The notes: generated from the sequence alone by a model not told the origin. 64,000 nt of DNA from Ascoidea asiatica (GCA_001600695.1 BCKQ01000018.1:40518-104517); one strand, 5' to 3'. Shown: positions 43,626 through 55,762, counted from the stretch's first letter. Numbers and translations: made by a program.

Positions 43626-44299
43626 ATTTTTTGTAAATAACCTTGATTTATTAATCTTTCAACATCTGAATATCTTACAAAAAATTGAGAATTTTTTGTT
43701 AAATTAAATACACCATATTCAGTTTGAATTTCTCCAATATCTTTTAAAACTCTAACATCAATAAAAATTTCATTTGGAGGTTCTAAAGATCCAGTTAAAT
43801 CAATATCATTATATTCATTTTTATAATCTGTTATTAATTCATTATAACTTTTAAAATATTGTTGTTCATTAAAATTTAAATTATTTAAAATATTATTTTT
43901 TTCATTATTACTACTATTATTATTATTATTTTCATTATCATTATCATTATTACTATTACTATTACTATTACTATTACTATTAATACCAATTTGTATATTA
44001 TCCCAAGATATTTTATTTAACATTTCTGATCTTGATTTTTGATAAGCTAATAAAATTCTTTTATTTCTTCTTAAACATAAATGCATTACAAATAATTGAC
44101 AAGTTTTAGTTCTATTTAATTGTGGTTGTGATTCTGATGTTGATAATAAATTTTCTTGAATTAAATCTATTTTTTTTTGTAATTCATGAATTTCTTTAAT
44201 TATACTTTGAACTAAATCAGAAGAATATTGTGGTAAAGATCCTAAAGATTTTGCTCTTTTGGCTTCTAATATTAATTTTGTTGCAATATCTCCATACAT
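43622..44299 (-). CDS. PSF1: GINS complex subunit Psf1
   Basis: A subunit of GINS (Sld5-Psf1-Psf2-Psf3), which joins Cdc45 and Mcm2-7 to form the replicative helicase in the nucleus. The N terminus MYGDIATKLILEAKR and the C-terminal blocks IDLTGSLEPPNEIFIDVRVLKDIGEIQTEYGVFNL and FFVRYSDVERLINQGYLQKI are near-identical to yeast Psf1. The central RNKRILLAYQKSR helix is also conserved. Its 225 residues exceed the 208 of S. cerevisiae because of an SN/DN/EN repeat at about 108-135. Tail-to-tail with the METTL16-like gene, sharing a TTAA that supplies both stops. Confidence 0.96.
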   Translation of the reverse strand: MYGDIATKLILEAKRAKSLGSLPQYSSDLVQSIIKEIHELQKKIDLIQENLLSTSESQPQLNRTKTCQLFVMHLCLRRNKRILLAYQKSRSEMLNKISWDNIQIGINSNSNSNSNSNNDNDNENNNNNSSNNEKNNILNNLNFNEQQYFKSYNELITDYKNEYNDIDLTGSLEPPNEIFIDVRVLKDIGEIQTEYGVFNLTKNSQFFVRYSDVERLINQGYLQKI

Positions 44300-44677
44300 T
44301 TATTATTATTTTCTACTTCTTCAATTTATTGAATAATTGATCAATTCAATATCAATCAACAAAGCTTTTTTAATAAATTTTGAATAAAAAATGGGGTTTT
44401 TTGATTAAATTTACTCGTTTTCTTTCTTTAAATTTCAAACACGCGTAAATTTGTTTATATCACGTTATCGCATAAAACCATATAAATATTATAAATATAT
44501 TATAAATAATAATACTTTTTATGTATTGAATATTGATTAACTATTATTTATTCACAGGAATCACCTACAAAATTAATTCTTAATTTAATGAGTGATTTGA
44601 TATGATACAGTTTGTAATTGCAATTGTTACTTTTGGTTTTTTGTTTTTTTATTCTATTTACATTTATTTAACAATCT
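44300..44677. other. Short intergenic region between MEF2 and PSF1
   Basis: 378 bp, AT-rich, holding the PSF1 promoter and MEF2 3' end (both minus strand). ACGCG (MluI cell-cycle box-like, ACGCGT) lies at about 44441-44446, the kind of site bound by MBF in front of S-phase genes such as PSF1. That match is short, so regulation is only suggested. Confidence 0.5.
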
Positions 44678-46409
44678 TTACTCTTGTAAAATTTCATCTA
44701 TTTTTTCATTACTGGAAACTCTTTTCATTCCTTTATATTCCATTAAAAATGATCCTCTTCCTTTTGTTAAACTTCTTAATTTACTTAAATATCCAATCAT
44801 TTCTCTTAATGGAACTTCTGCTTTAATTTTTTGTTTACCAAAATTACTATTTTCTGTATTTCCTTTATTTAACATACCACTACTAGCATATGATAATGTT
44901 GGATCAAAAGGTAAATATATTTTTTTAACTTCTTCTCTTGGATTAAATCCAATTTTATTTTCTTTATTATTTAAATTTTTTAATTCAATTTCATCTTCAA
45001 TAACTAAAATTTCTGCTCTTCTTGCAGATGTTAAATCTTGAACAACTTTACCTAAATCTTCATTATCTATAATAACTTCAACATTCATTATAGGTTCTAA
45101 TAATGTAAAATTTTTTTTAATTTCATTATTATCATTCATTATATTATTATTATTATTATTATTATTCATTGCTTCAAAAATTGCACTTCTTGCAACTAAA
45201 AGAATTGGTGTTGTATTAATTAAATCTTTTGCAATATCCCATTTTAAAATTTTTATAATAACACTATGTAAAGGTAAATGTGATAATGGTCCACCTCTTT
45301 GTAATCCAACAATTGCAGAAGAATAAAAACTTTTAATAATATTCTCATATGTTATTTGTAATGGCCAAAAAATTTCTTTATTTTTATTTTTTTTAATTTT
45401 CATTTCTTCTTCTTCTTCTTCTTTTTTAATAAAAAATTCTTGAATATAATCTGGTGATGATTCTATTGGAATATATAATAAATTATTATCAAGTTGTAAA
45501 TCAATACATCCTTCTTGATCATAGAATTCATAATCTTTACAATTTCCTTTAATTGGTTCTATTTTAATTTTAATTTCACAATCAATTTGATTTTCATTTT
45601 TACTATTATTTTGAAATTTTTCAATTATTTCAGTTTCATTTAATAATGATTCTTTATAAGATACCATAACTTTACTCATATCACATTTTGTTTTTAAATC
45701 ATTTATTAATCTATCTCTAACAATTTCTAAATGTAATTCTCCCATACCACTTAAAAGCATTTGTCCAGTTTCTTCATCATTAAAAACTTTTAAAGATGGA
45801 TCTTCTCTTAAAATTATTGATAAATTATTATCTAAAATTTTTTTATCATTTAAAGTTCTTGGTTCAATTGAAGATATAAAAACAGAAGCTGGAATATTAA
45901 TTGGATTTAAAATTAATGAATTTTCAATATTTTTAAAAGATTTTAATCCATCTTTTCTTAATGAATGACATAATAATGTATCTCCAGTTCTAATTTCATT
46001 ATCATTATTTAATGTACCAAAATTATTATTATCAACTGTTTCATTACTTGATATATTATCTAAAGAAGATATTATTGAATTAGAATTATTTGTACTTATA
46101 GATGATAAAAGAGATGCTAATATTACACCTATATTACCACTCGATAATTTATTAACTTCTTGAGTTGAATTTCCATTAATTAATAATAATTTTGTTATTC
46201 TGAATTTTTTATTAGTTCTTGTATTTAATATAGTTGATCCATTTAAAAAAGATCCAGAATAAACTCTAATAAAAATCATAATATTTCTTCTTTCATCTGT
46301 TATGACTTTAAAAGCTAATGATAAAGATAAATTTTTATTATCATTAACAATTAATCCACATTTATTATCAATTTTTATAGAAATTTCATTTTTTTCATTT
46401 TCTTTTACG

Positions 46410-46453
<44 letters not shown>

Positions 46454-47581
46454 GTTATTTTGTTTCTTTTTTTTACCTTTATTTTTGGAGTTTGATCTAT
46501 GATTAATTGAAGTAATATTTGCTTTAATTTCTGGTAAAATAGATTCTATTGGACTTGGTAAATAATTTATTATTGAATCTAATAATGGTTGTACACCAAC
46601 ATTTTTAAAACTTGAACCACATGATACTGGAACAATTTCATTTTTTAAAGTTAAATTTCTAATACATTTTTTAAGTAAAGGTATTGAAACTTTTAAATAA
46701 TCTTCATTATTATTAAAAAAATCTTCAATTAATTCATCATTAAATTCACTAAGAGTTTCAATCATTGATTCTCTAGCTTTTATTAAATCTTTTTTAGCTT
46801 CTTCATAAATAGGATCCACTTTTTCAAAAGATAAATCAATAATTTCAAGTGAATTACCATTTTGATTTTTATTTAAATCCCATAATAATAATTTTTTTTC
46901 AACAACATCAACTAAACCTTTAAATATTCTTTCTCTAGTTGTTGAATTTTGAATAAAATATGGAATATTTAATGTTACAATTTTTGTATTTAATTTCATA
47001 ATAATATCTTTACAAGTTCTAGAAAATCCAGAACCAACTCTATCCATTTTATTAATATAAATTAAACTTGGTAAATTTAAATTTAATCTTGATTGTTTCC
47101 AAACTTTTTCAGTTTGAGATTCAACACCAGCAACAGCATCTAAAATTATTACTGTAGAATCAAGAACTCTTAAAGATCTAGTTACTTCAAAAGTAAAATC
47201 TGCATGACCTGGAGTATCTATTAAATTAATTTTATAATCATTATTCCAAGGAAATGTTACTGCTGCAGATTGAATTGTTATTCCTCTTGATCTTTCTGCA
47301 GGTAAATAATCTGTAATTGTATCACCTTCATCAACATTTCCTATTGAATTTATTAAACCAGAATAATAAAGCATTCTTTCAGTTGTAGTTGTTTTACCAG
47401 CATCTATATGAGCAATTATACCAATATTTCTGGTTTTATTTAATGGAACTGTATTTAAATCATTTTTAGTTTGAGTGGAATAATAACGATTATAATCAAA
47501 ATTAAATGAATTATATCTTTTGAAAGTATTCTTTAAAATATTTGATCTAGCTCTTACAAATGATTCTCGTAAAGATATCAT
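44678..47581 (-). CDS. MEF2: Mitochondrial ribosome-recycling GTPase, elongation factor G 2 (Mef2)
   Basis: A GTPase that splits mitochondrial ribosomes with recycling factor. The basic, Ser/Arg-rich N terminus (FVRARSNILKNTFKRYNS) is a likely mitochondrial targeting peptide. G1 AHIDAGKT is at 57-64, then RGITIQSA, G3 DTPGHADF and G4 NKMDRVG. The EVTRSLRVLDSTVIILDAVAGVESQTEKVWKQ block and NKMDRVGSGFSRT distinguish Mef2 from Mef1. The C-terminal domain ends with GMLNKG and the LR(S)LTKGRGSF block. Its 967 residues compare with about 819 in S. cerevisiae. The extra length lies in an Asn run (~370-395) and other inserts. Divergent from GCN3 by 471 bp. Confidence 0.94.
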
Positions 47582-48052
47582 TGTAATGAAAAAGTGATTC
47601 TTAAAAGATTAAAACTATTTCTTTTCTCATTTTACCAAGTATTTTTTATAATTTATCTTCAATATCTTCTCAGATCACAATTAATGAAAAATAATTACTG
47701 TATCAATAGGTAAATGAAAAGTTGAAAAATTAAACAATAATAATATTGTATTTAATACAATATCCCATTTATCCCATTTTAGAAGGTATTTGTTAGTGTT
47801 TTAACATACTAAATCAATATATAACTGTTAAAATGGTGATTTAAAATGCATTTCTGCAGGCTTTTCTGTGTAACCGTAATAAATAATTTAAATAATTTAA
47901 CCTTTTGAAAACAAATTCTTTGAAACTTCAAAAAGGTTGAAATTGATAAATTTGGTATTACTCATACAGAAAGTAATACTTAAGAATATTAGAAAACAAA
48001 ACAAAAGAATATATATCTAATAACTATTATTTAATTCAAAATAATAATCATA
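47582..48052. promoter_or_regulatory. Bidirectional promoter of MEF2 and GCN3
   Basis: 471 bp, AT-rich throughout and without a GC island, in contrast to several longer divergent regions. No TGACTCA (Gcn4) site was seen. Nothing else was recognised. Confidence 0.6.
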
Positions 48053-49054
48053 ATGAGTTTAACAGAATCTAAGAATAACAATATAAATGAAGTTTCAGAA
48101 ATAAAAGAAAAGAATTTTGATATTAAAGAATCATATTATAATTTTTTAAAAGAAGATCCAGATATGGCAATGCCAATAGCAGCTATTGAATCATTATTAT
48201 CATTATTAAAATTTAAAGAACCTTCAACACAAGCAGAATTAATTGCAATTCTTAAAAGTAATATTTTAATTTTAAAAAATGAAATTGAAAATTCAATTTC
48301 TTTAAGTGCAGGATGTGATTTATTTATTAGATTTATTTTAAAAAATTTAAATTTATATAAAGATTGGGAAAGTTGTAGAATTCATTTAGTTGAAAATGGA
48401 AATTTATTTTTAAAAAGAAGTAAAGAAAGTAGAGAAAAAATATCATATTATGGTACAAAATTTATCAAAGATGATGATTTAATTTTAATTCATTCATATT
48501 CAAGATGTATATTAAATTTATTAATTAAAGCTAAAAAAGATTATAAATTACGATTTAGAGTTTTTGTTACAGAAGCAAAACCAAATTCAGAAAGAAGTTT
48601 AAAAATGGTAAAATTATTAAGAGAAAATGAAATTCCTTCAAAATTAATATTAGATTCTTCAGTTGGATATATAATTAATAAAATAGATAAAGTTTTAGTT
48701 GGAGCAGAAGGTGTTGCAGAAACTGGTGGAATTATTAATCATATTGGAACTTATCAAATTGGATTATTATGTAAAGCAGCAAATAAACCATTATATGTAG
48801 CTGCAGAAAGTCATAAATTTGTAAGAGAATTTCCTTTAAGTCAAGATGATTTACATAATAAAGAAAATGAAGAATTAATGAATTTTAATAATAGTTCAAA
48901 AGAATCTAGTGAAAATGATATACTTGAAGATTTAAAAAAAAATCCAACATTAGATTTCACACCACATGAATATATAACAGCTTTAATTACAGATTTAGGA
49001 GTTTTAACACCAAGTGCTGTATCTGATGAATTAATAAAAATGTGGTATGAATGA
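48053..49054 (+). CDS. GCN3: Translation initiation factor eIF2B alpha subunit
   Basis: A regulatory subunit of eIF2B, the nucleotide-exchange factor for eIF2. It senses phosphorylated eIF2 in general amino-acid control. The 333 residues are close to S. cerevisiae Gcn3 (305). The N-terminal helical part has DPDMAMPIAAIESLL. The C-terminal Rossmann-like part has RVFVTEAKPNSER, DKVLVGAEGVAETGGIINHIGTYQIGLLCKAANKPLYVAAESHKFVREFPLSQ, the eIF2B-alpha signature. It ends with the PSAVSDELIKMWYE tail. A short acidic insert (~275-300) is extra. ARG81, also linked to arginine and amino-acid control, lies 11 kb away but not in an obvious cluster. Confidence 0.96.
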   Translation: MSLTESKNNNINEVSEIKEKNFDIKESYYNFLKEDPDMAMPIAAIESLLSLLKFKEPSTQAELIAILKSNILILKNEIENSISLSAGCDLFIRFILKNLNLYKDWESCRIHLVENGNLFLKRSKESREKISYYGTKFIKDDDLILIHSYSRCILNLLIKAKKDYKLRFRVFVTEAKPNSERSLKMVKLLRENEIPSKLILDSSVGYIINKIDKVLVGAEGVAETGGIINHIGTYQIGLLCKAANKPLYVAAESHKFVREFPLSQDDLHNKENEELMNFNNSSKESSENDILEDLKKNPTLDFTPHEYITALITDLGVLTPSAVSDELIKMWYE

Positions 49055-49799
49055 AATTTACATTATTGATAGTACATTATATAGTTTTTTTAAATAAATG
49101 AAATGTCCTCTGTATTGATTATTATTTTTTTTCAAATTAATAATTATTTTTATTCAATTTGAAATCAACATTCAAGTTAAATCTCAAAAATAATGTTATT
49201 TCAATTTAATGGACTTTAAAGAATGAAATCATAGATACTCCAATCCATAGGTCTACTTCTACTATGATTATTTAAATGAACAGCTAAATCACCTTCTCTC
49301 TACAGCTCTAACTTCAATATTCCGTTTGTTTATATTTTATATTTCAATTCAGTTTCAAAGACAAGAAAAGAATCATCTCAGGAACTACAATAGAGGATCA
49401 TTACAGAAGATCATCAGTCATATACTCCAAGAAGGAGTTGGTTCTGCCTGTTTATACCCTGATGCTAATGCTAACTGTTGGTGAAGCACGCTTGCAGCAA
49501 GATTCTTCGACGCCACTCGTCTTAACAAAGTTGGAAGCAAAAAATACTTAAATATTTAGCGCCGACGCTTTTCAATGGCTTTTTGTGACATTTGAAGAAG
49601 TAAAAAATAATCTAAATGACAAAATAACTGAATCTAAGAAAGCTCATGTAGATACCATTTTCATACAGTAACCTTTTTTTTTTGTTTTTCTAAGAGAAAA
49701 AATGATAAATTTTTAAAATGAAAAAATATGAAAAAAAGAATTTATAGATGAATAAACTTAGTTAAGTAATGATTTCATAATAAGTAATAATATATCATT
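49055..49799. promoter_or_regulatory. Upstream region of the GH17 gene with a small GC-richer island
   Basis: 745 bp. A patch of higher GC at about 49420-49590 is flanked by AT-rich DNA. No start codon with conserved product, RNA gene or strong repeat was recognised. Confidence 0.5.
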
Positions 49800-52700
49800 A
49801 TGGAAATAACTACACCAACAGTAAATCAAAATCCTCTTTTGGGTAAAAATTCAAAGCAAATTTCAAATAAACAGAAATTAATTAAAACTTTAGATCAAGC
49901 CTTAGATAAAAACTTTAATGATAAAAATTTAGATGAAAATTTAAAAGATGATTTAAATTGGAATTTAAATTCTTCTCAAAATGCAAAAAATAATATAAAT
50001 ATAAATACAATTGGAACTGTTTCAACTCCAGAATCTGATTCTATTATTGAACCTAATTCTAATTTAAATTCTAATTCTAATTCTAATTCTAATTCAAATT
50101 TAAACTCAAGTAACAAATCAAATTCACCATTAAGTTCAGATTTAAATCCTACTTCCAATTTCAATTCAAATTCAAATTCGAATTCCAGTTCTGATTCTGA
50201 TTCTAATTCTAATTCTGGCTCTAATTCTGATTCTGATTCTGAAACAATATCTGATTTTGAACCTGTTTCTAGTTCCTTACCTGTTTCTAGTTCTGTACCT
50301 CAATCTAATACTGCTTTTATTTCTGATTCTGGTTTAGTTTCAAATTCTGGTCGAATTCCAAATTCTGGTAAAAAAATTAATTCCGCTCATAATTCTCATT
50401 CATCTTCTCAAATTATAGATAAATCAGATTCAATTCAACTTACTCCAGAAGATAATTTATTAAAAAAAGTTCAAGAACCAATTAATATTATAGATACAAT
50501 TGGAACAGATGATATTATCAACGATTATTTTTCAGATGGTGATTCTTCAATGAGAAAAAATATTATGTTAAATAATAAAACTGAAAATAAAAATAAAATT
50601 AAAACTATTCATGATAAAAGAATTAAATCTGAATCTCATTTAAAATCAATAAATTCATCTATTTCTATAAATTCAAATAATACTAAACAGGGAAAACATA
50701 TAAAAAATAAATTTGAAAAAGTTGAAAAAGTTGAGAATTCTGAACGTTTTGAAAATTCTGAAAAAATTGAAAAAAATTTAAGATTTAATTTAAATCATGA
50801 ATCAAAATCTTCACCAAATATTACCTTATCAAAATATGAAATTGCAAATCCATATCTTTCAACTTTCAATAACCTTGATCCAAATTCTTCAAATTCTATA
50901 AAATCAAAAATAATTACTAAAACAAAAGATTTAACTAATTCTGCTGTTGTAGAAATGGAAAGATCATTTTCATTAAATGCAAATCAAATAAATCAAAATT
51001 TAAGTAAGCTTAATCCCGATAATTTTAATAAAGAATTAGAAAAGCCTAAATCTAGATCTTTATCAAATATGTTTCCTTATATAAATACTATTAGTCCACC
51101 ATCTATGGATAGTCCCGGTTATACTACACCAGGAAATACAGCTGGTTTATCTGCTTTTGATACTAATTTATTTGGGGATGGTGGAAAAGAATTTAATCGT
51201 GCATCTTTTTTTAATGAAACTATTAATAGTAGTGCAATGCCTAAAAATGATCAAAAATCTTTCAATGAAAAATCTTTTGTTTTTGATTCAATTACTCCCG
51301 ATACAAAATCAAAAACACAAGAAAATCTTGTGATTAACTCAAGAAATCAAAATGATAATTTAGATTCAAAAAGTATTGGAGGTTTTTCATTTGTTCAGAA
51401 TAATAGTTATAGTCATTCTCCATCATTACAAATATCTAGAAGTAAAACTTTAAATGAAGGACTTAGTGGCTCAACAAATAATTCAAAAGTTTTTAATAAT
51501 AAAGATAATGATTCATTTCATTGCCCAAAAGATAAAAAAATTCTGTTCTTTTTTAATAGAAAAAATATTTATCCTATTTTTGCTGGAGTCTTTGGTTGTT
51601 TATTTATATTAACTTTATGTATATTGATTCCACTTGTAATTTTATTTTCAAGAGGAACTGAATCATCAGTTTTTTCATATTTCAAAAGAGCATCCTCAGA
51701 AGTTAGACAAGATAGATTCAATGATTTAGCTAAACTTTTTGGTCTATCAACAACAAATATTGATTACTCAAATGAAGAATCATTGAAATTTATGAACAAT
51801 AATAGAGGATTAATGAGATTTGGTCAAATTGGATCTAATGATAAATCACTTTCTTCCCTTACAGAAATTGGTACTTTTAATACAATCCAAGGTTTACCTC
51901 AATTGTACCAGCAAGACAAGGAGATTACAGATTTAATGAATATGCCAGGGCTTAGTAATACATTTTATGGAATTGCTTACTCTCCAAGAGATGTAATGTA
52001 AGAAATACTCTATTTTCAAGAAATTTAAAACTTCAATGTTTTAATTGTTCATTGTTTACTAATTCAATTTTTTTTAAATAGTTATCCTCTATGTGGTGTG
52101 ACTTTACGAGAAGTAATGCTTGATTTGGCATTAATATCTCAGATGACCACTAGAATTAGAACATATGGAATGCAATGTAATCAACCCTCTTTAATTTTGG
52201 AAGCAATAAAAGAATTAAATTTAAATATCACTCTTTCATTGGGTATTTGGATAGGTGATGATGATAAAATCAACGAAAGTCAAATTAATTCTTTGAAATC
52301 AATAATAAAAAAATATGATTTTAAATATTTTGATGCAATATATGTTGGTAATGAAGTATTATTCAGAAATGAAAAAAATAGCTTTGAATTGATAAATTAC
52401 ATTAAAGAGGTTAAACAGTATGTTAAATCTATTGGATTGAACGTGAAAGTTGGAACAGCTGATATTTCTACAAAAATAGATTCATCTATAATAGAAGAAT
52501 CTGATATTGTTGGTGTTAATTTACATCCATTTTTTTCAGGAGAAGGAGTTACAAAAGCAACAGATTGGATTATGAGAGTTTTTAATAATCACATCGTTAG
52601 TTTAAATAATCAAGCTAAAAACAAAGCCGATCTTGTTATAGCAGAAGCTGGTTGGCCAAGTGGAGGAGGTAGTTATTTGGATTCTGTTGGAGGATATGAT

Positions 52701-53012
52701 GAATTGCAAACCTTTCTAAATGCTTTTGTATGTGAAGCTAAGAACAGTGAATATGGTTGGTTTTATTTCGAAGCTTTTGATGAACCTTGGAAAGAAATAT
52801 TCCATACAAATGAAAGTCAATGGGAAACTAAATGGGGGCTATTTACATATGATAGAAAACTTAAAGTAAAAATTCCAGTCTGTGCCGAAAATGAAGCTTC
52901 TGTTAAGACTCAGTATACAATCAATAATGTCAGAGAAATTTTCATTGATCAAGAGGATAACGAAGAATTAGATAAAGAATTAGGGGAAAAAAGTATACAA
53001 TCTTTTTTGTAG
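49800..53012 (+). CDS. Membrane-anchored GH17 beta-1,3-glucanase/glucanosyltransferase (BtgC-like), two exons
   Basis: The join 49800-51997 plus 52082-53012 encodes 1042 residues. A cytosolic Ser/Asn-rich N tail (~1-575, with many NSNSNS units) is followed by one membrane segment (~590-617, FAGVFGCLFILTLCILIPLVILF), making a type II protein. The extracellular GH17 barrel (~710-1000) begins with FYGIAYSPRDV-IYPLCGVTLREVMLD across the splice site. The acid/base Glu is E824 in YVGNEV and the nucleophile E921 in IAEAGWPSGG. The layout matches filamentous-fungal BtgC and Candida type II GH17 proteins rather than secreted Scw4/Bgl2. It probably remodels wall beta-glucan at the plasma membrane. The short acidic C tail has no GPI signal. 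Confidence 0.9.
51998..52081 (+). other. Spliceosomal intron of the GH17 gene (84 nt)
   Basis: Donor GTAAGA at 51998, branch point TACTAAT at 52057-52063 and acceptor AAATAG ending at 52081. Joining restores the GH17 consensus across the junction (codon AT|T, phase 2). The unspliced frame stops three bases inside the intron. Confidence 0.92.
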
Positions 53013-53291
53013 ATTGATTCTAGAAATTGATGAATTTATCAAAATGTTTTTAAAGTAATTTTTTTAAAGTTTTTGAAATTTTGTTTTGAGTGTATTTTTC
53101 AATCTGCTTTTTGTTTATTTGAATTTAATAATAATGCCCTTTTCAAGCATGTCATTTTTTGAAATTTCTTACTTTTGCGTTTTGGTTCTAATAAATTTGT
53201 ATTTTATATTTTCTTCAAAGCATCGAAAGTGAGTAATTAAAGAAATTTATATTTACGTAACTATGTAAAAACGAAAAAAAAAAATTTTGAA

Positions 53292-55697
53292 TTATAGTCT
53301 ACTCCGAACGTCATCTTTGATTAACGACCCTTCATCATATAATTGATTGGTAATTGTTTTGAAGTATGTATCACATACATTTCTTTTCACTTTAAAAGTT
53401 GGGGTAATTAAATTATTTTCAATTGTTAAAGGATTAATAGTAACATAAATATTATGTATTTTTTCAAAATTTTGAAGTAATTTTTTACCTGTTTTAAAAG
53501 AAGTTTCTTCTATTTGTTTATTTAATGAAAATAATAAAGATTTTTTAATAAACAAATGAGAATTTATAAGTTTAAGAACTTGTTTAATATCATTTTCATT
53601 ATCTGAATTTAAAATAGATTTAAATTGATTAAAAGCTTGAAGATTTTGAGATTGAGAATGAACATTTTTAATATGAATTTCATTATTATTAACACTATTT
53701 TTTAAAGCATTAATATCAATTCCAATAACAGCAACAAGATAATTTTTAAAAGAATTACCATAAACAAAAATTTGTTGAATTATTGGACAAGTTGATAAAT
53801 AAATATTTTCAATTTTTTCAGGACCAATATATTCACCTTGACTAAGTTTAAAAAAATTTTTAACTCTATCAATAATATATAATCTATTATCAGAATTTGA
53901 ATCAATTCTAGCAATATCACCAGTTTTAAAAAAACCATCTTCATCAAAAGATTCTTTTGTTGCTTTTTCATTTAAAAAATATCTTGGAAAAATTTGAGGA
54001 CCTTTTAATAATAATTCACCTTTTGGAGAATCATTTGGATTATTAGTTGAAAAATAATTCATTTCAGGTACATCTCTTAATCTAAATTCAGCAGTTATAC
54101 TACCAAAACCACAAGAACCTGGATTTTTTTCAAAACTTTTACTTATTGAAATACCTGCCATAGATTCAGTTAAACCATAACCTTGTTTAAAACCAATACC
54201 AAGAATTGCTTTTAAAAATTTTACAGTTTCTGGAGCAATTGGAGCAGAACCTGTAATACAAAATTGTACATTATCAAAACCAAGAGTATGTCTTAATTTT
54301 TTTATAATAAATTTATCAAATAACCAATTTTTAGCTTTTTCATCATCTTTTAAAGACATTTTATATTCTTTTTGATTAATTGATTTTTGAAGTAAAAAAG
54401 ATTGTAAAAAATTTGAAGATTTTATAAATTGTTTTAAAGAACTTTCAATTTTTGTAAAAACTCTAGGAACTGCAGAAATTAAATGTGGTTTTAAAACTTT
54501 TAAATCATTAATAAAAGATTCAACAGGATTATTTGAAGATGGAAAAGCTAAAGCAACACCTTGATTAATTTCAAAAGCTGCAACTTGTCTTTCAAAAATA
54601 TGAGCTAAAGGTAAAAAACATAAAGCTCTAATTTGATCTTTAAAATAATATTGAGAATAATTAATAATATCATTTGAATTATTATTAAAATTAATTTCTG
54701 GTTTACCAATATGAGCCATAGCAAAAGTTATACCAGCCATAATAACATGTTGAGTAATTTCAACACCTTTTGGTAAACCAGTTGTACCAGAAGTAAAAGA
54801 TATAGTATATAAAGAATCTGAAGTTGAAGGATTTAAAGGTAATTTAAAATTTTTACCAATTTTTTCTAAATTATTTAAATCTAAAATTTTTAAATTTAAT
54901 TGATTTGCAAAAAAAATTAAATAATTATCATTAATTAAATCTAAATCATCAAAAGAAATTATAAATAATAAATATTTTAAATCATTTGAATAAATTTTTT
55001 TTAAATTTAAAATTTTTAAAATATTTAATTTTGATGTAAAAATTATTGGAGATTTTGTTAAATTTAAAATATATTTTGAAGTTTCATAACCTAAAGTATC
55101 ATAAAGAGCAGTATTTGGTAAATTAAAAGCTTGACAAGCTAAATCTGTTAAAATCCATTCATATCTATTTGAAGAATATATTGAAACTATGAAATCATAA
55201 TTATAAATTGGATGAGAATAAATTTTTGAATTAAATAATTTAAATTTTTTAAAATTTGAATTATTTAAAACTAAATTTAAAATTCCAGAACCTAAATAAT
55301 TTCTTCTTTTTTTAATTTCATTATATGTTAAAAATGTATAAAATTTATCAAAATTATTTTTAATTGAATTATTAAATTTTCTATAACCTAAACAATTTAA
55401 ATTTGAATATAAATTTGAAGAAATTTCAAAAGATTTAAAATAAGTATTTAAAAATGGATGAATATAATTAATTAAATCAGGTTGATTATTATTATTTAAG
55501 ATTATTAATTTTGGAGATCTATAAATTGAAGAATATCCAATTTTTTTTGAATTTGGTATTGGTAATGAAATTTCAGTTTGATCAGAAGGAAAAGGTAAAT
55601 TTGAATATAATTCTTCAAATTCATTTTTTTGATCATTATTTAATATATATCCAGTATATTTATCAAATTTTACATTCTTTTCATAATCATTATCCAT
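53292..55697 (-). CDS. FAA2: Peroxisomal fatty-acid-CoA ligase, Faa2-like, copy A
   Basis: Activates medium- or long-chain fatty acids inside peroxisomes for beta-oxidation. 801 residues. AMP-binding motif SFTSGTTGLPKG lies near residue 300, then CFLPLAHIFERQ, FKQGYGLTESMAG and the fatty-acyl signature DRVKNFFKLSQGEYIGPEK. It ends in SRL, a peroxisomal targeting signal type 1 variant. An N-terminal segment (SDQTEISLPIPNSKKIGYSSIYRS) is shared with copy B, and the pair lies in tandem on one strand. Compared with copy B it keeps TGSAPIAPETVKF intact and has a longer loop with SINQKEYKMSLKDDEKAKNWL. The start is the first ATG, followed by MDNDYEKNVKF. The 3' end is 280 bp from the convergent GH17 gene. 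Confidence 0.92.
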   Translation of the reverse strand: MDNDYEKNVKFDKYTGYILNNDQKNEFEELYSNLPFPSDQTEISLPIPNSKKIGYSSIYRSPKLIILNNNNQPDLINYIHPFLNTYFKSFEISSNLYSNLNCLGYRKFNNSIKNNFDKFYTFLTYNEIKKRRNYLGSGILNLVLNNSNFKKFKLFNSKIYSHPIYNYDFIVSIYSSNRYEWILTDLACQAFNLPNTALYDTLGYETSKYILNLTKSPIIFTSKLNILKILNLKKIYSNDLKYLLFIISFDDLDLINDNYLIFFANQLNLKILDLNNLEKIGKNFKLPLNPSTSDSLYTISFTSGTTGLPKGVEITQHVIMAGITFAMAHIGKPEINFNNNSNDIINYSQYYFKDQIRALCFLPLAHIFERQVAAFEINQGVALAFPSSNNPVESFINDLKVLKPHLISAVPRVFTKIESSLKQFIKSSNFLQSFLLQKSINQKEYKMSLKDDEKAKNWLFDKFIIKKLRHTLGFDNVQFCITGSAPIAPETVKFLKAILGIGFKQGYGLTESMAGISISKSFEKNPGSCGFGSITAEFRLRDVPEMNYFSTNNPNDSPKGELLLKGPQIFPRYFLNEKATKESFDEDGFFKTGDIARIDSNSDNRLYIIDRVKNFFKLSQGEYIGPEKIENIYLSTCPIIQQIFVYGNSFKNYLVAVIGIDINALKNSVNNNEIHIKNVHSQSQNLQAFNQFKSILNSDNENDIKQVLKLINSHLFIKKSLLFSLNKQIEETSFKTGKKLLQNFEKIHNIYVTINPLTIENNLITPTFKVKRNVCDTYFKTITNQLYDEGSLIKDDVRSRL
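55028..55180. repeat. 153-bp block identical between the two FAA2 copies (copy A site)
   Basis: Identical to 58240-58392 at every base I compared, including synonymous positions, while flanking parts of the two genes differ considerably. It encodes FTSKLN/KS... region through the ILTDLACQAFNLPNTALYDT segment. It suggests recent gene conversion or strong local constraint. Confidence 0.88.
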
Positions 55698-55715
55698 TTT
55701 TAAATTTTAATTAGT

Positions 55716-55762
<47 letters not shown>

